DNA of 49,637 nt, from NCBI GenBank assembly GCA_022822125.1, contig JAJECF010000020.1, positions 1 through 49,637 of the forward strand. Reading direction: 5' to 3'. Below the pieces are notes generated by a model that saw only the letters and a list, made by a program, of their open reading frames with translations, was not told the origin of the DNA and searched no databases. Source of the DNA: Alphaproteobacteria bacterium (GTDB lineage: Bacteria; Pseudomonadota; Alphaproteobacteria; Bin95). Positions 24,475 to 33,829 of the stretch are shown here, piece after piece; positions within the stretch are counted from its first letter, which is position 1; every line of letters begins with the position of its first letter. Both the position numbers and the translations under genes were made by a program.

Positions 24475-25641
24475 ATGACTTCGCGTATCCTGACCGGCCT
24501 CGTCGCCGGCACAGCCGCGCTCGCCTTCGCAGGCGTTGCGGCGGCCCACGACCATGAGCCGAAACTTCCGAAATCCATGGTCTGGAGCGCCTACGATCTC
24601 GGCTCCTCCGGCTATGCCGAAGCCGCAGGCATCGCCAATGCGTTCCGGAAGAATTACGGCACCCGCGTCCGCATCGTGCCTGCCGGCACCTCCATCGGGC
24701 GCCTGCTGCCGATCTCGACCGGCAAGGTGTCATACGGCTTCCTCGCCAATGAGGCCTTCTTCGCCGCCGAAGGCACCTACGACTTCGGCGTGCGCGAATG
24801 GGGGCCGCAGGACCTGCGGATCGTCGTCGGCCGCGTCGCCACGGTCGGGCTCGCCACGGCCGGCGATATCGGCGTCAAGGAGCTCTCGGACCTGAAGGGC
24901 AAGCGCATCGGCTTCGTGAAGGCGAACCCGTCCGTCAATGTGAAGAATGACGGCTATCTGGCCTTCGGCGGCCTCACCAGGGACGATGTGGAGCAGGTCT
25001 GGTTCGGCAGCTACCGGGCCATGAAAGACGCACTGCTCGCCAACCAGCTCGACTCCTTCGGCAGCGTCACCACCTCGGCGAACATGCGCCAGATCGAGGC
25101 GAGCCCGCGCGGCCTCTACTGGCCGCCTTTCCGGCCCGAAAACAAAACCGGCTGGGACTCGATGAAGAGCATCATCAGCTTCGTCAAGCCGGTGGAAGAG
25201 ACACGGGGCGCAGGCCTGTCGGACGAAAACCCGACATGGCTGGTCGGCTATCGCTATCCGATGATTACCACCTATGCCCGCCAGAGCGCGGATGAGGTCT
25301 ATAACCTCGTCAAGGCGCTCGACATGAGCTTTGACGACTACAAGAACACCACGGCGAGCTCCTTCAACTGGGCTCTCGACAAGGCGGGCCGCCCGCCGGC
25401 CGATGCGCCCTGGCATGAAGGCTCGATCCGCTATGCCAAGGAGAAGGGCTACTGGACCGCGGAAGACCAGGCCTGGCACGATGAGCGGCTCGCGCGGCTC
25501 GAAAAGGTCATCGAGGTCTGGGACATGGCCAATGGCGACTTCGACGCCATGCGTCTCGAAAAGAAAGAGAAAGGCGAAAAAGTGGACGTCGCCGCGGAAT
25601 GGCCCGCCTGGTGGCAGCGTTACCGCGACGAGCATCTGTAA
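24475..25641 (+). CDS. TAXI-family TRAP transporter solute-binding protein
   Basis: A 388-aa periplasmic receptor. The signal peptide is MTSRILTGLVAGTAALAFAG with a likely AAA-HD cleavage near residue 24. The mature domain has 'YDLGSSGYAEAAGIANAFRKNYG' features (near 41-63) and 'VPAGTSIGRLLPISTGKVSYGF' (near 70-92), the TAXI ligand-binding region. 'YKNTTASSFNWAL' and the basic C-terminal tail belong to the extended TAXI type that partners fused permeases. The permease gene follows after 90 nt, with a hairpin in between that could raise binding-protein to permease ratio. The substrate (dicarboxylate or glutamate-like in characterised cases) is unknown. Confidence 0.93.
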   Translation: MTSRILTGLVAGTAALAFAGVAAAHDHEPKLPKSMVWSAYDLGSSGYAEAAGIANAFRKNYGTRVRIVPAGTSIGRLLPISTGKVSYGFLANEAFFAAEGTYDFGVREWGPQDLRIVVGRVATVGLATAGDIGVKELSDLKGKRIGFVKANPSVNVKNDGYLAFGGLTRDDVEQVWFGSYRAMKDALLANQLDSFGSVTTSANMRQIEASPRGLYWPPFRPENKTGWDSMKSIISFVKPVEETRGAGLSDENPTWLVGYRYPMITTYARQSADEVYNLVKALDMSFDDYKNTTASSFNWALDKAGRPPADAPWHEGSIRYAKEKGYWTAEDQAWHDERLARLEKVIEVWDMANGDFDAMRLEKKEKGEKVDVAAEWPAWWQRYRDEHL

Positions 25642-25664
25642 ACCGTCTGCATTTCGTAACGGCG

Positions 25665-25700
25665 CTCCCCCGCCCTCTTTGCCGGGCGGGGGAGTTTCTT
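25665..25700 (+). terminator. Strong hairpin between TAXI binding protein and permease
   Basis: A perfect 11-bp stem (arms CTCCCCCGCCC and GGGCGGGGGAG, 8-nt loop) followed by TTTCTT, starting 24 nt after the stop codon at 25641. Most likely a partial terminator or mRNA-stabilising hairpin that lets the soluble receptor be made in excess over the membrane subunit. Confidence 0.8.
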
Positions 25701-25731
25701 GTGAGCCTCCCGACACGGTGAGAAGACCGAC

Positions 25732-27669
25732 ATGACCGACACCACGGAACCTTCGGGACTGCCGGTTCGCGGCAAGGGGGGAGTCGCCCGCCCGCTAATT
25801 CTGGTCTTCGGGTTCGTCGGAATTTTTCTGCATATCAATCAGATCTACAATCTGCAGTTCTTCGTCGGTCACCTTATGATCGACACATCCTATTACTACA
25901 TACTCGTTGCGCTGTTCCTTTCGCTGGTCTTCGTGATCTACCCGGCGCACAAAAACGCCTTCCACCGGATACCTCCTTACGACTGGGTCCTGTTCGCCGC
26001 CGCAATCGCTTCGGGGTTGTATCTCGCCTGGAACGGGGAACGGATCATCCAGGAGGGGTGGGACATACTGGCCCCGACCGGCGCCACGGTCATCGCCGGC
26101 CTGGTCTGCCTTATGGCGCTGGAGGCGGTGCGCCGCATCGGCGGCTGGATCCTGTTCGCGATCTGCGGCTTCTTCTTCCTCTACCCGCTGTTCGCCGAAC
26201 AGATGCCCGGCTTCATGTGGGGCCCGCAAAGCCCGTTCGAGGAGGTCGTGCGGGTCCACGCCATGGGCACGGAGAGCATTATCGGCGTGCCCATGCGCGC
26301 CGTTTCATCGATCCTGATCGGCTTCCTCGTCTTCGGCTCGGCGCTTGCAATCACCGGCGGCGGCGAGTTCTTCATGTCCTTTGCCACCGCGCTCATGGGC
26401 ACGACGCGCGGCGGGCCGGCCAAGGTCGCTGTGCTGTCCAGCGGCTTCTTCGGCTCGCTTTCCGGCAGCGTCATTTCCAATGTCGTGACGACCGGCAAGC
26501 TCACCATCCCGACCATGCGACGCACCGGCTATCCGCCGACCTATGCAGCCTCGGTCGAAGCCTGCGCCTCCACCGGCGGCGCGCTCATGCCGCCGGTCAT
26601 GGGCGTGGTCGCCTTCATAATGGCCGAGATCCTCAACATTTCCTACGCGACGGTCGTCATCGCCGCGCTCGTGCCCGCCGTGCTGTTCTATCTGGCGCTG
26701 TTGCTCCAGGCGGATAATTTTGCGGCCCGCAACGGCCTTGTGGGGCAGGACCGTTCGGAGATACCGAAACTCGGCGCCGTGCTCGCCGACGGCTGGCATT
26801 TCCTCTTCAGCCTCGCCGTGCTCATCTACCTGCTGATCTGGGTCGGCGTGGAAAGCCAGGCGCCCTATTACGCCACCCTGGTGCTGCTGCTTTCCTCGGC
26901 GGTCATGTCCCGCATAGCGCCCGGGCGCATCCCCTTCCGTCCCGCCCGGCTCCTGGACCTGCTCGACGATGCGGCGCGCAATGTCGCCAATATCGTCGGC
27001 ATACTGGTCGGCATCGGCATGATCGTCGGCGCGCTTTCCTTCACGGGCGTCGGTCCCGCCTTTTCGAGCGAACTCGTGCTGCTCGCCGGCGATGATGTGC
27101 TGTTCCTGCTCGCCATGGGCGCGGTCACCAGTTTCGTACTCGGCATGGGGATGACGGTCAGCGCCTGCTACATCTTCCTCGCGATCGTGCTCGGCCCCGC
27201 CCTTCAGGAGGCGGGCCTGAATGTCATCGCGAGCCACCTGTTCATCCTGTATTGGGGCATGCTGTCCTACATCACCCCGCCCGTGGCGCTGGCGGCGGTC
27301 GCGGCCTCGACGATCTCCGGCTCCAACGCGCTGCGCACCGGCTTCATGGCCATGCGCATGGGCATCATCAACTTCATCCTGCCCTTCCTGTTCGTGCTGA
27401 CGCCGACGCTCATCCTGGAGGGCGACTTCCTCGATATCGTGCATGACACCGGCACGGCGATCGTTGCCGTCTGGCTGATGGCTGCGGGGTTCGAGGGCTG
27501 GCTTTACGGTGTCGGCCGCATCGAGTGGCCGCTGCGCCTGCCGCTCCTGGCCGCTGCCGCCGCCTTCCTCTTCCCCGGCCTCGAGAGCGACGCCGCCGGC
27601 CTCGCAATCCTGGCCGGAGTCTTCGCCGCCGGCCGGTTCATGCAGAAGCGCGCGAATCCGACCGGCTGA
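25732..27669 (+). CDS. TRAP transporter fused permease (DctQM, TAXI-associated)
   Basis: A 645-aa membrane protein combining the small 4-TM (residues about 20-165) and large 12-13-TM TRAP permease domains in one chain, the usual form for TAXI systems. The block 'GGPAKVAVLSSGFFGSLSGS' (near 223-242), followed by 'NVVTTGKLTIPTMRRTGY', is the TRAP M-domain signature. 'SYITPPVALAAVAASTISGSN' is near 516-536. It uses an ion gradient to import the ligand delivered by the preceding binding protein. No regulator or metabolic enzyme in the same operon reveals the substrate. Confidence 0.95.
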   Translation: MTDTTEPSGLPVRGKGGVARPLILVFGFVGIFLHINQIYNLQFFVGHLMIDTSYYYILVALFLSLVFVIYPAHKNAFHRIPPYDWVLFAAAIASGLYLAWNGERIIQEGWDILAPTGATVIAGLVCLMALEAVRRIGGWILFAICGFFFLYPLFAEQMPGFMWGPQSPFEEVVRVHAMGTESIIGVPMRAVSSILIGFLVFGSALAITGGGEFFMSFATALMGTTRGGPAKVAVLSSGFFGSLSGSVISNVVTTGKLTIPTMRRTGYPPTYAASVEACASTGGALMPPVMGVVAFIMAEILNISYATVVIAALVPAVLFYLALLLQADNFAARNGLVGQDRSEIPKLGAVLADGWHFLFSLAVLIYLLIWVGVESQAPYYATLVLLLSSAVMSRIAPGRIPFRPARLLDLLDDAARNVANIVGILVGIGMIVGALSFTGVGPAFSSELVLLAGDDVLFLLAMGAVTSFVLGMGMTVSACYIFLAIVLGPALQEAGLNVIASHLFILYWGMLSYITPPVALAAVAASTISGSNALRTGFMAMRMGIINFILPFLFVLTPTLILEGDFLDIVHDTGTAIVAVWLMAAGFEGWLYGVGRIEWPLRLPLLAAAAAFLFPGLESDAAGLAILAGVFAAGRFMQKRANPTG

Positions 27670-27752
27670 CGCGCCTTATCGAACCCGATATCCCGCCGGT
27701 TCCCTGCCGCGGCTATAGTGGCGGCGGCCGAAGCGGCCGGGAGCATGGATGA

Positions 27753-28505
27753 ATGACCGTTCTTGCAGGCAGGGTCGCCGTCGTTACGGGCGCACAGCAG
27801 GGCATCGGCGCCGCCATCGCCCTCGCCGCCGCCGAAGCCGGCGCTTCCGTTGTCGTCAACTATCTGGATGACGAGCCGGCCGCCCGGGCCGTCACCGCTT
27901 CGGCGCAGGCGGCAGGCGCACGCGCGGTCGCCGTGCAGGCCGACATCGCGGAGGCCGGGGAAGTCGAGCGCCTGATGGCGGCCGCCGACGAGTTGGGCGG
28001 CGTCGATATCCTCGTCAACAATGCCGCTGTCTTCCCGCGCACCGCCTTTCTGGAGATGACGGAGGGCGACTGGGACGGCGTGCTGTCGGTCAACCTGAAA
28101 GGACCGTTCCTCTGTTCCTCGGCCGCGGCGCGGCGCATGGCCGCCGCCGGAAGGGAGGGCGCCATCGTCAACATCGCATCGGGCGCGGCCTTCCGCTCCT
28201 CGCCGCGCGGGGCGCATTACGTCGCGTCGAAAGCCGGCCTTGTCGGGCTGACACGCGCGACCGCGCTCGAGCTTGCGCCGCACAGCATCCGCGTCAACGC
28301 CATCGCGCCGGGCCTCGCCGACACCGCGCAGCCGCGCTACGGGATGACCGAGGACGAGATCGCCGAAGCCGCCGGCCTCATTCCGCTGAAGGGGCTGACC
28401 CTGCCCGAGGACGTGGCGGAACTGGCAGTCTTCCTCGCCTCGGCCGCAGCACGGCGCATCACCGGGCAGACCGTCCACATAAACGGCGGACAATATCTCA
28501 CCTGA
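27753..28505 (+). CDS. SDR-family oxidoreductase (FabG-like)
   Basis: A 250-aa classical SDR with TGAQQGIG (residues 12-19), NNAA near 89, catalytic Ser (IASGAA, near 142), and YVASK near 155-159. The tail 'RITGQTVHINGG' is standard. The ATG follows the TRAP permease gene by 83 nt with no terminator seen, so it may be cotranscribed and process the imported compound; this is inference. It is convergent with the MFS gene (10-nt gap). Confidence 0.92.
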   Translation: MTVLAGRVAVVTGAQQGIGAAIALAAAEAGASVVVNYLDDEPAARAVTASAQAAGARAVAVQADIAEAGEVERLMAAADELGGVDILVNNAAVFPRTAFLEMTEGDWDGVLSVNLKGPFLCSSAAARRMAAAGREGAIVNIASGAAFRSSPRGAHYVASKAGLVGLTRATALELAPHSIRVNAIAPGLADTAQPRYGMTEDEIAEAAGLIPLKGLTLPEDVAELAVFLASAAARRITGQTVHINGGQYLT

Positions 28506-28515
28506 TCTTCCGCAC

Positions 28516-29688
28516 TCACCGTGCGGCCAGCATGGCGGCGGCGGCGAGCACGGCGGCGGCCATGAGCGACGGCTCCAGGTAGCTGCCGGTCCAGTCGTGC
28601 AGGAGGCCCGCAAGCGCCGGGCCGATCATCTGGCCGAGGCCGAAGGCCGCCGTTATCAGCGCCAGGTTGCGGCGCGGGTCGCCGATGGAGAGGCGCCGGG
28701 CATTGACAAGCCCGAGCGCGGTCAGGCCCATGAAGGTGCCGCCGAGGAGAGCAGCGGCCATGAGCACCATCCAGATGCCGCCGCCCAGCACGCTCAGCAG
28801 CACGCCGAACGCCTCGACCAGACAGGCGGCCGCGAAGGCGCGCTCATTGCCCCAGCGCTGCCCGGCCCAGCCCCAGAACGCCACCGACGGCGCCGCCGCC
28901 AGCCCGACGAAGAACCAGACCAGGTTTTCCGCGGGTTGCAGGGCCGGGTCGGCGCGCACCATGTCGGAGATGAAGGTGGCGGTGATGACATAGCCGAAGC
29001 CGAACAGCCCGTAGGCGACGGCGAACCGCGCGAAGCCGGCCGCCCTTGCGCCCGCCGCGGCGGGGTCGGCGCCTTCGGCCGGTTTCGCCTGCTCCCGTCT
29101 TCCCAGCAATATCCAGACAGGCAACGACAGTGCGAGCGCGAGCGCCCCGCAGACGAGCCAGGGGCCTTGCGAGTCGCCGTCGCCGAGCGCGGCGAGCGGA
29201 ACCGCCAGCGAGGAAAGCGCAATGCCGACCCCGACGCCCGCATAGATGCCCGCCGCCCACACCGCCCGCCCGGCGGAGGCGAGCCGGTCCATCGTCAGCG
29301 AGGAGGCCAGCACCATCACCAGCGCGGCGACGGCGCCGTTCACGAAACGCAGGGCGAGAAACGCGCCCAGGCTCTCCGTCAGCCCCATGGCGCCGGTTGT
29401 CGCCGCGCTTACCGCGAGCGCGCCCATCAACCAGAGGCGCCGGTCGCCGGGCGCGGGTTTCCACGCCGCCGCCAGCGCGCCCAGCAGGTAGCCCAGGAAA
29501 TTGGCCGAGGCGATCAGCCCGGCCTCGGACTTTCCGAGCCCGAGCCCCGTCGTCATGAACGGCAGGATCGGCGTATAGACAAAGCGCCCGATGCCTATGG
29601 CGACCGCCAGCGCGAGGCAGCCGGCAAGCACCAGAGCCGCCGGATGCCGGAGCGGAGCGGCCGAAGGGCCTCCGCCCGAGGCCGTCAC
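28516..29688 (-). CDS. MFS transporter, YbfB/YjiJ-like
   Basis: A 390-aa, 12-segment major facilitator. The first helix contains 'AVAIGIGRFVYTPILPFM' (near 28-45), the signature of the YbfB/YjiJ family. A cytoplasmic loop after helix 6 carries the polar stretch 'GRREQAKPAEGA'. The start is a GTG at 29688 whose TGA-overlap with the SDR gene before it (GTGA, 29685-29688) couples translation. As last gene of the 33703-28516 operon it may export or import the substrate or product of the CoA-transferase/dioxygenase pathway. Confidence 0.9.
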   Translation of the reverse strand: MTASGGGPSAAPLRHPAALVLAGCLALAVAIGIGRFVYTPILPFMTTGLGLGKSEAGLIASANFLGYLLGALAAAWKPAPGDRRLWLMGALAVSAATTGAMGLTESLGAFLALRFVNGAVAALVMVLASSLTMDRLASAGRAVWAAGIYAGVGVGIALSSLAVPLAALGDGDSQGPWLVCGALALALSLPVWILLGRREQAKPAEGADPAAAGARAAGFARFAVAYGLFGFGYVITATFISDMVRADPALQPAENLVWFFVGLAAAPSVAFWGWAGQRWGNERAFAAACLVEAFGVLLSVLGGGIWMVLMAAALLGGTFMGLTALGLVNARRLSIGDPRRNLALITAAFGLGQMIGPALAGLLHDWTGSYLEPSLMAAAVLAAAAMLAAR

Positions 29689-30464
29689 GCCGTCGAGCCG
29701 CCGTCCACCGCCAGTGTGGTTGCCGTGACGAAGGAGGCTTCGTCTGACAAGAGGAAGAGCGCCGCATTGGCGATCTCCTCCGGCCGGCCCGGCCGCCCCA
29801 TGGGCAGCGCGCCGCCATGCCGCTGGATCAGCGCTTCCTTGTCGAGACCGTGCGTCGATTGCTGGTCCGGCCGCGCTACGAACACCCGCAGCATTGGCGT
29901 GTCGATGGGGCCGGGGCAGATCGCGTTCACGCGGATGTTCTCCTTCGCCAGCCGTTTGCCGAGCGCCTTCACGAAGCCGACCACGCCATGCTTCACCGCC
30001 GAATAGACCGGGCTGAATTGCGACCCCTGCAGGCCCGAGGTCGAAGCCGTGTAGAGCAGCGCGCCGCCGCCGCGCGCCCGGATCTCGGGGATCGCAGCCT
30101 CGGTGGTGACCAGCACGGTGCGCATGTTGAGCGTCACGGCCGTGTCGAAATCCTTCATCTCGATGCCCTCGACCGAGGCCGGGCCCGGATGGCCGACATG
30201 GTTCCAGACGAAGTCGATGCCGCCGAGCGCATTGGCCGCCTCGCGCACGATGCGCCGGCTGTCCTCGTCCTGCGTGAGGTCCGCCGGAATCCCGACCGCG
30301 CGCCCGCCGGCCGCCTCGATCTCGGCCACGACGGCGCCGACGGCCTCAGCGTCGATATCGACGACAGCGACCGCCGCCCCTTCCTGCGCAAACCGGACCG
30401 CTCCTGCGCGCCCCATACCGGAGCCCCCTGCGGTCACGATCCCGCACTTGTTCTTCATACGCAT
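29685..30464 (-). CDS. SDR-family oxidoreductase
   Basis: A 259-aa classical SDR. The glycine motif is TAGGSGMG (Ala for the first Gly, the same variation seen in the SDR at 2326), the loop is WNHVG for NNAG, and the active site is intact with Ser in STSG (near 145) and YSAVK near 155-159. The end 'FVTATTLAVDGG' is normal. ATG at 30464 has GGAGGG 11 nt upstream; its start lies 8 nt after the stop of the nitronate monooxygenase-like gene. The insertion 'VFVARPDQQSTHGLDKEALIQRHG' after the cofactor strand is a substrate-binding loop longer than usual. Confidence 0.9.
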   Translation of the reverse strand: MRMKNKCGIVTAGGSGMGRAGAVRFAQEGAAVAVVDIDAEAVGAVVAEIEAAGGRAVGIPADLTQDEDSRRIVREAANALGGIDFVWNHVGHPGPASVEGIEMKDFDTAVTLNMRTVLVTTEAAIPEIRARGGGALLYTASTSGLQGSQFSPVYSAVKHGVVGFVKALGKRLAKENIRVNAICPGPIDTPMLRVFVARPDQQSTHGLDKEALIQRHGGALPMGRPGRPEEIANAALFLLSDEASFVTATTLAVDGGSTA

Positions 30465-30472
30465 GGTCTCGT

Positions 30473-31465
30473 TCACCCTCCGAAAGACCGTATCCTCTCC
30501 ATGGCGAGCGCCGCCTCCTCGACGACGCGCCGCACCACTTCGCCCGCCGGGACGACATCGCCGATCATGCCGCAGCTCTGCCCGGCCGGCAGCACGCCCG
30601 CCTCGACATCGCCCTCGATCCGCCCGCGTTCGGACGCCGGGTGGCCGACCTTCATCGCCTGCAGCGGAAAGGGCTCGATCTCCGCCTCGCGTCCGGACCA
30701 GCCGCGCGTGAAATCGTTGTCGATCAACCGGCATGGCTTGCCGCTATGGGCGCGCGTCACCACCGTTCCGGCCACGTCCGTCTCGGCGATCCGGTGTTTG
30801 TAGTTGTCGTGACTGCGGCTCTCGGCCGTGGCGATGAAGCGCGTGCCCATCCACACGCCCTGGGCGCCGAAGGCGAGCGCCGCTGCGAGGCCGCGTCCGT
30901 CGGCAAGCCCGCCGCCGGCGAGCACCGGCACGTCCACCGCATCCACCACGGCCGGCACCAGCGCCGCCGTGCCGATGCGCCCGACATGGCCGCCGCCGTC
31001 CATGCCCGATGCGATCACCGCATCCACCCCGTCCGCGACCGCCTTCTCGGCATGGCGGACCGCGCCCACCACCGACATGACATAAATGCCGCGCTCTTGC
31101 GCCGCCGGCACGACCGCCGCCGGGCTGCCGAGGCCGGAGACCAGCACCGGCACCCGCTCCTCCAGCACGGTCTCGACCATGCCCTGCACCGTGTCGGTAT
31201 AGCGCGCCACCCGCTCGCCCTCCGCGCGCACGGTCGCGAACAGGATATCGACGCCGAACGGCTTGTCCGTAAGCTCCCGCACCCGGCGGATTTCGGCGCG
31301 CAGCTGCTCCCCGTCCATCGTGGAGCCGGCGCCGACGACGCCGAGGCCGCCCGCCTCCGAGACGGCCGCCGCGAGATCCGCGCGGGCGACCCAGCCCATG
31401 CCGGCCTGGAACACCGGATGCTCGATCCCCAGCCGCTCGCAGATCGGTGTCCTGATGCGCGCCAT
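30473..31465 (-). CDS. Nitronate monooxygenase-family FMN enzyme (2-nitropropane dioxygenase-like)
   Basis: A 330-aa TIM-barrel flavoprotein. It begins with 'TPICERLGIEHPVFQAGMGWVA' features (residues 6-27), has the conserved 'GGHVGRIGTAALVP' block (near 158-171) containing the catalytic-type His, and 'VPVLAGGGLADGRGLAAALAFGAQGVWMGTRF', the FMN phosphate-binding region. I chose the ATG at 31465 (GAGGG 10 nt upstream) over an ATG 27 nt earlier that lacks a ribosome-binding site. Relatives oxidise alkyl nitronates, but many are enoyl-reductase-like (FabK). It lies 4 nt after the dioxygenase gene in a tight operon. Confidence 0.9.
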   Translation of the reverse strand: MARIRTPICERLGIEHPVFQAGMGWVARADLAAAVSEAGGLGVVGAGSTMDGEQLRAEIRRVRELTDKPFGVDILFATVRAEGERVARYTDTVQGMVETVLEERVPVLVSGLGSPAAVVPAAQERGIYVMSVVGAVRHAEKAVADGVDAVIASGMDGGGHVGRIGTAALVPAVVDAVDVPVLAGGGLADGRGLAAALAFGAQGVWMGTRFIATAESRSHDNYKHRIAETDVAGTVVTRAHSGKPCRLIDNDFTRGWSGREAEIEPFPLQAMKVGHPASERGRIEGDVEAGVLPAGQSCGMIGDVVPAGEVVRRVVEEAALAMERIRSFGG

Positions 31466-31469
31466 TCCG

Positions 31470-32480
31470 TTACGCCCTCGCTTCCCTTGCATAAACGCCG
31501 CCGCGCGGGCCCGTGTTCAGCCGGTCGGCGAAGGCCGGCGCCAGCGGCCGCCCGTTCGGGATGTTCATCCAGAGCCGGAGCAGCAGCCGGCGGCGCTCCG
31601 GGTCGTTGGCGTCCCGGTATCCGGCCCGCCCATGCAGGATGGCGTGGTTGTTGAGCCACTGGATGTCGCCCGGCCGGAAGTCCATGTCGAGGCGGAAGCG
31701 CGGATCGAGCGCGAGGCGCTCCACCGTTGCCACCGCCTCCTGCTCTTCATCCGTCAGGCCACGCCCGAGCTTGCGCTGCCCGTCCTCGATCTGCTTGCGG
31801 TTGAAGCGGCAGGAGAGTCGGCCCGCATACCAGGAAAACACCGGAATGCGCGCCCGCGTCACCTCGTCCGCCGCTCCCGTCGGCCCCTTGCCTGCAAGGT
31901 CGATGCGGAAGCCCGCCGCCAGCGCATCGACCAGATGCGGCCGGGTCGCGAGGATTTCGTTGTAGATCGCTCCCGAAGACGCAATCAGGCTTTCGCCGCC
32001 CTCCTCCGCCGGATACACGCAGAGCAGCCCGACGACATCGGCCGTGTCGCAATGCGGACCGATCTCGGCGTTGGTGGTGTGGCCGCGCACATTGTTGTCG
32101 TCATAGCTGAGGCCCCGGTCGAACACCTCGCCGATCAGCGCGCCGGTCGAGTTCTGCGAGATCGTTCGCCCCATATGCTGGGCCAGGCCCCAATAGACGT
32201 CGCGGAGCCCTTGCGGGTCGAGGCCCAGCCGGTCGAGGCCGCGCATCAGGACGAAGCCGCGCCCGTTCTCCAGCTCGTCCACGATCTCCAGAAGGCGCGG
32301 GCCCAGCGTCGGCAGCGGGAAGTCCGCCTTGTCGAATCCGGGCGCGCCGAAGCGGCGCGGCAGCGCAGCGCGGATCTCCTCGAGCTCCTCGCCGGAGAAC
32401 TCCCGTATCCAGTCGCCGCGTCCGGCCATGTCCTCACGCCGCCAGACGCTCGGATGGTCGAGCGGTTTCCTGAGCGTCAT
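31470..32480 (-). CDS. TauD/TfdA (clavaminate-synthase-like) Fe/2OG dioxygenase, paralogue of the one at 15113
   Basis: A 336-aa oxygenase with His143 and Asp145 in GPHCDTAD and the distal His283 in AILHGRAGYRD. It shares with the 15113 gene the 'DVVGLLC', 'GGES.IASS', 'GD.QxLNN' and 'HGRA.YRD' blocks, so the two are paralogues of one subgroup. Start ATG overlaps the stop of the CoA-transferase gene by 4 nt (ATGA, 32477-32480). Probably hydroxylates a small acid before or after CoA transfer; order is unknown. Confidence 0.9.
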   Translation of the reverse strand: MTLRKPLDHPSVWRREDMAGRGDWIREFSGEELEEIRAALPRRFGAPGFDKADFPLPTLGPRLLEIVDELENGRGFVLMRGLDRLGLDPQGLRDVYWGLAQHMGRTISQNSTGALIGEVFDRGLSYDDNNVRGHTTNAEIGPHCDTADVVGLLCVYPAEEGGESLIASSGAIYNEILATRPHLVDALAAGFRIDLAGKGPTGAADEVTRARIPVFSWYAGRLSCRFNRKQIEDGQRKLGRGLTDEEQEAVATVERLALDPRFRLDMDFRPGDIQWLNNHAILHGRAGYRDANDPERRRLLLRLWMNIPNGRPLAPAFADRLNTGPRGGVYAREARA

Positions 32481-33703
32481 GCCCGTTTCTCCTCCGCAAT
32501 CCCGTTCGCGAACAGCGCGTCGATCTCTTCGTCGTCAAGACCCGCCTCCGCGAGCAGGACGCGCGAATGCTCCCCCAGATGCGGCGCGGGGGCCGAGGGC
32601 GCGGGCGTCTCGCCGTCGAAGGCATAGGGCGTTCCATGCGCCCTGAAGCTTTCGCCCGGCCGCGCCGGGTCCGGTATTGCCGAAACGAAGCCCCGCTCGG
32701 CGATGCACGCTTCCGCCAGCGCTTCCGGCACGGTGCGCACCTTGCCCGTGGGCACGCCCGCCCCGTTCAGCACCCGCTCCCAGTGGGCTGCGTCCTTCCG
32801 CCTGAGGCTGGCCGCAATGGCATGCCGCACATGGGAAAGGTCCACCGCCGGGTCCCGCCAGGCGATCGGGTCCGACGCTCCCTCCAGTCCTTCCAGCCCG
32901 AGCGCGGCGCAGAGGCCGCGGAATTGCGCCTCCGTGTTTGCGGTCAGCACGACCGGCGCATCGGCTGTCTCGTAGGTGCCCGAAGCCGGCGAGCCCGAGA
33001 AGGCCGTGTTGCCGATGCGCGCCGGCAACTGTCCGGTGCCGAGAAAGCTGTGGACGGGCGTAGCCATCATGGCGAGCGTCGCCGCGGTCATCGACACGTC
33101 CACATGCCGGCCGCGGCCCGTGGCGTTCCGCTCGATCAGCGCCACGCAGATCGCCGTGAACGCGGCGTAGCCCGCCGCCGTGTCGGCCATGGGAAAGCCG
33201 ATCTTGATGGGCGGGTCGCCCTCGCCGCCCTGCGTCCACATCGCGCCCGCCACGCCCTGCACGATATGGTCGTAGGCCGGCCGCCAGGCCCAGTCCGGGT
33301 GGCGTCCATAACCGGAGAGCGAGCAATAGACCGCGCGGGGATTCAGCGCCCGCACCGCGTCCGCCCCGAGGCCGAGCCGCTCCATCACGCCGGGTCGGAA
33401 ATTCTCCGCCACCACATCGGCCCCGGCGATCAGGCGGAGCGCCGTATCGCGCCCCTCCGGCTGCTTCAGATCGAGCGCCAGCGAACGCTTGCCGGCATTG
33501 ATGGCGAGGAAGGCCGTGCCCAGACCGTCCTTCGCGCGGTCCGGCTCGCCGCCCATGCGCCGCAATTGATCGCCCCGGCCCGGCGGCTCGATCTTCACGA
33601 CATCCGCGCCCAGCATCGCAAGCTGGAAGGTCGCGAGCGGGCCCGCAATGACATGCGTGAAGTCGATGACCCTGAGGCCGTCGAAAGGCAGTCGTTCCGT
33701 CAC
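32477..33703 (-). CDS. CaiB/BaiF-family CoA-transferase (class III)
   Basis: A 408-aa CoA-transferase. The N-terminal 'LPFDGLRVIDFTHVIAGPLAT' region (5-25) and 'GADVVKIEPPGRGDQ' (near 33-47) are class III signatures. The catalytic Asp is probably the one in PMADTAAGYAA (near 160). 'NAGKRSLALDLKQPEGRD' is near 69-86. I chose the GTG at 33703 (G-rich site about 7 nt upstream), which fits the family start. It is the first gene of the 33703-28516 operon, and a strange A/T-rich region with tandem 10-mers lies upstream. Likely moves CoA between an acyl donor and a dicarboxylic or aromatic acid. Confidence 0.93.
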   Translation of the reverse strand: MTERLPFDGLRVIDFTHVIAGPLATFQLAMLGADVVKIEPPGRGDQLRRMGGEPDRAKDGLGTAFLAINAGKRSLALDLKQPEGRDTALRLIAGADVVAENFRPGVMERLGLGADAVRALNPRAVYCSLSGYGRHPDWAWRPAYDHIVQGVAGAMWTQGGEGDPPIKIGFPMADTAAGYAAFTAICVALIERNATGRGRHVDVSMTAATLAMMATPVHSFLGTGQLPARIGNTAFSGSPASGTYETADAPVVLTANTEAQFRGLCAALGLEGLEGASDPIAWRDPAVDLSHVRHAIAASLRRKDAAHWERVLNGAGVPTGKVRTVPEALAEACIAERGFVSAIPDPARPGESFRAHGTPYAFDGETPAPSAPAPHLGEHSRVLLAEAGLDDEEIDALFANGIAEEKRA

Positions 33704-33829
33704 GCAGGACCCCCCGCACCCGTGCCGCACTGGCGGGACTTTAGCCCGGACCGGCGCGCATGCCCACATGACCGCCTTCGGGAGCGACGACCGGTCTCCG
33801 CCAAGCCTGAATGAAACGGCCCTCCGAAA

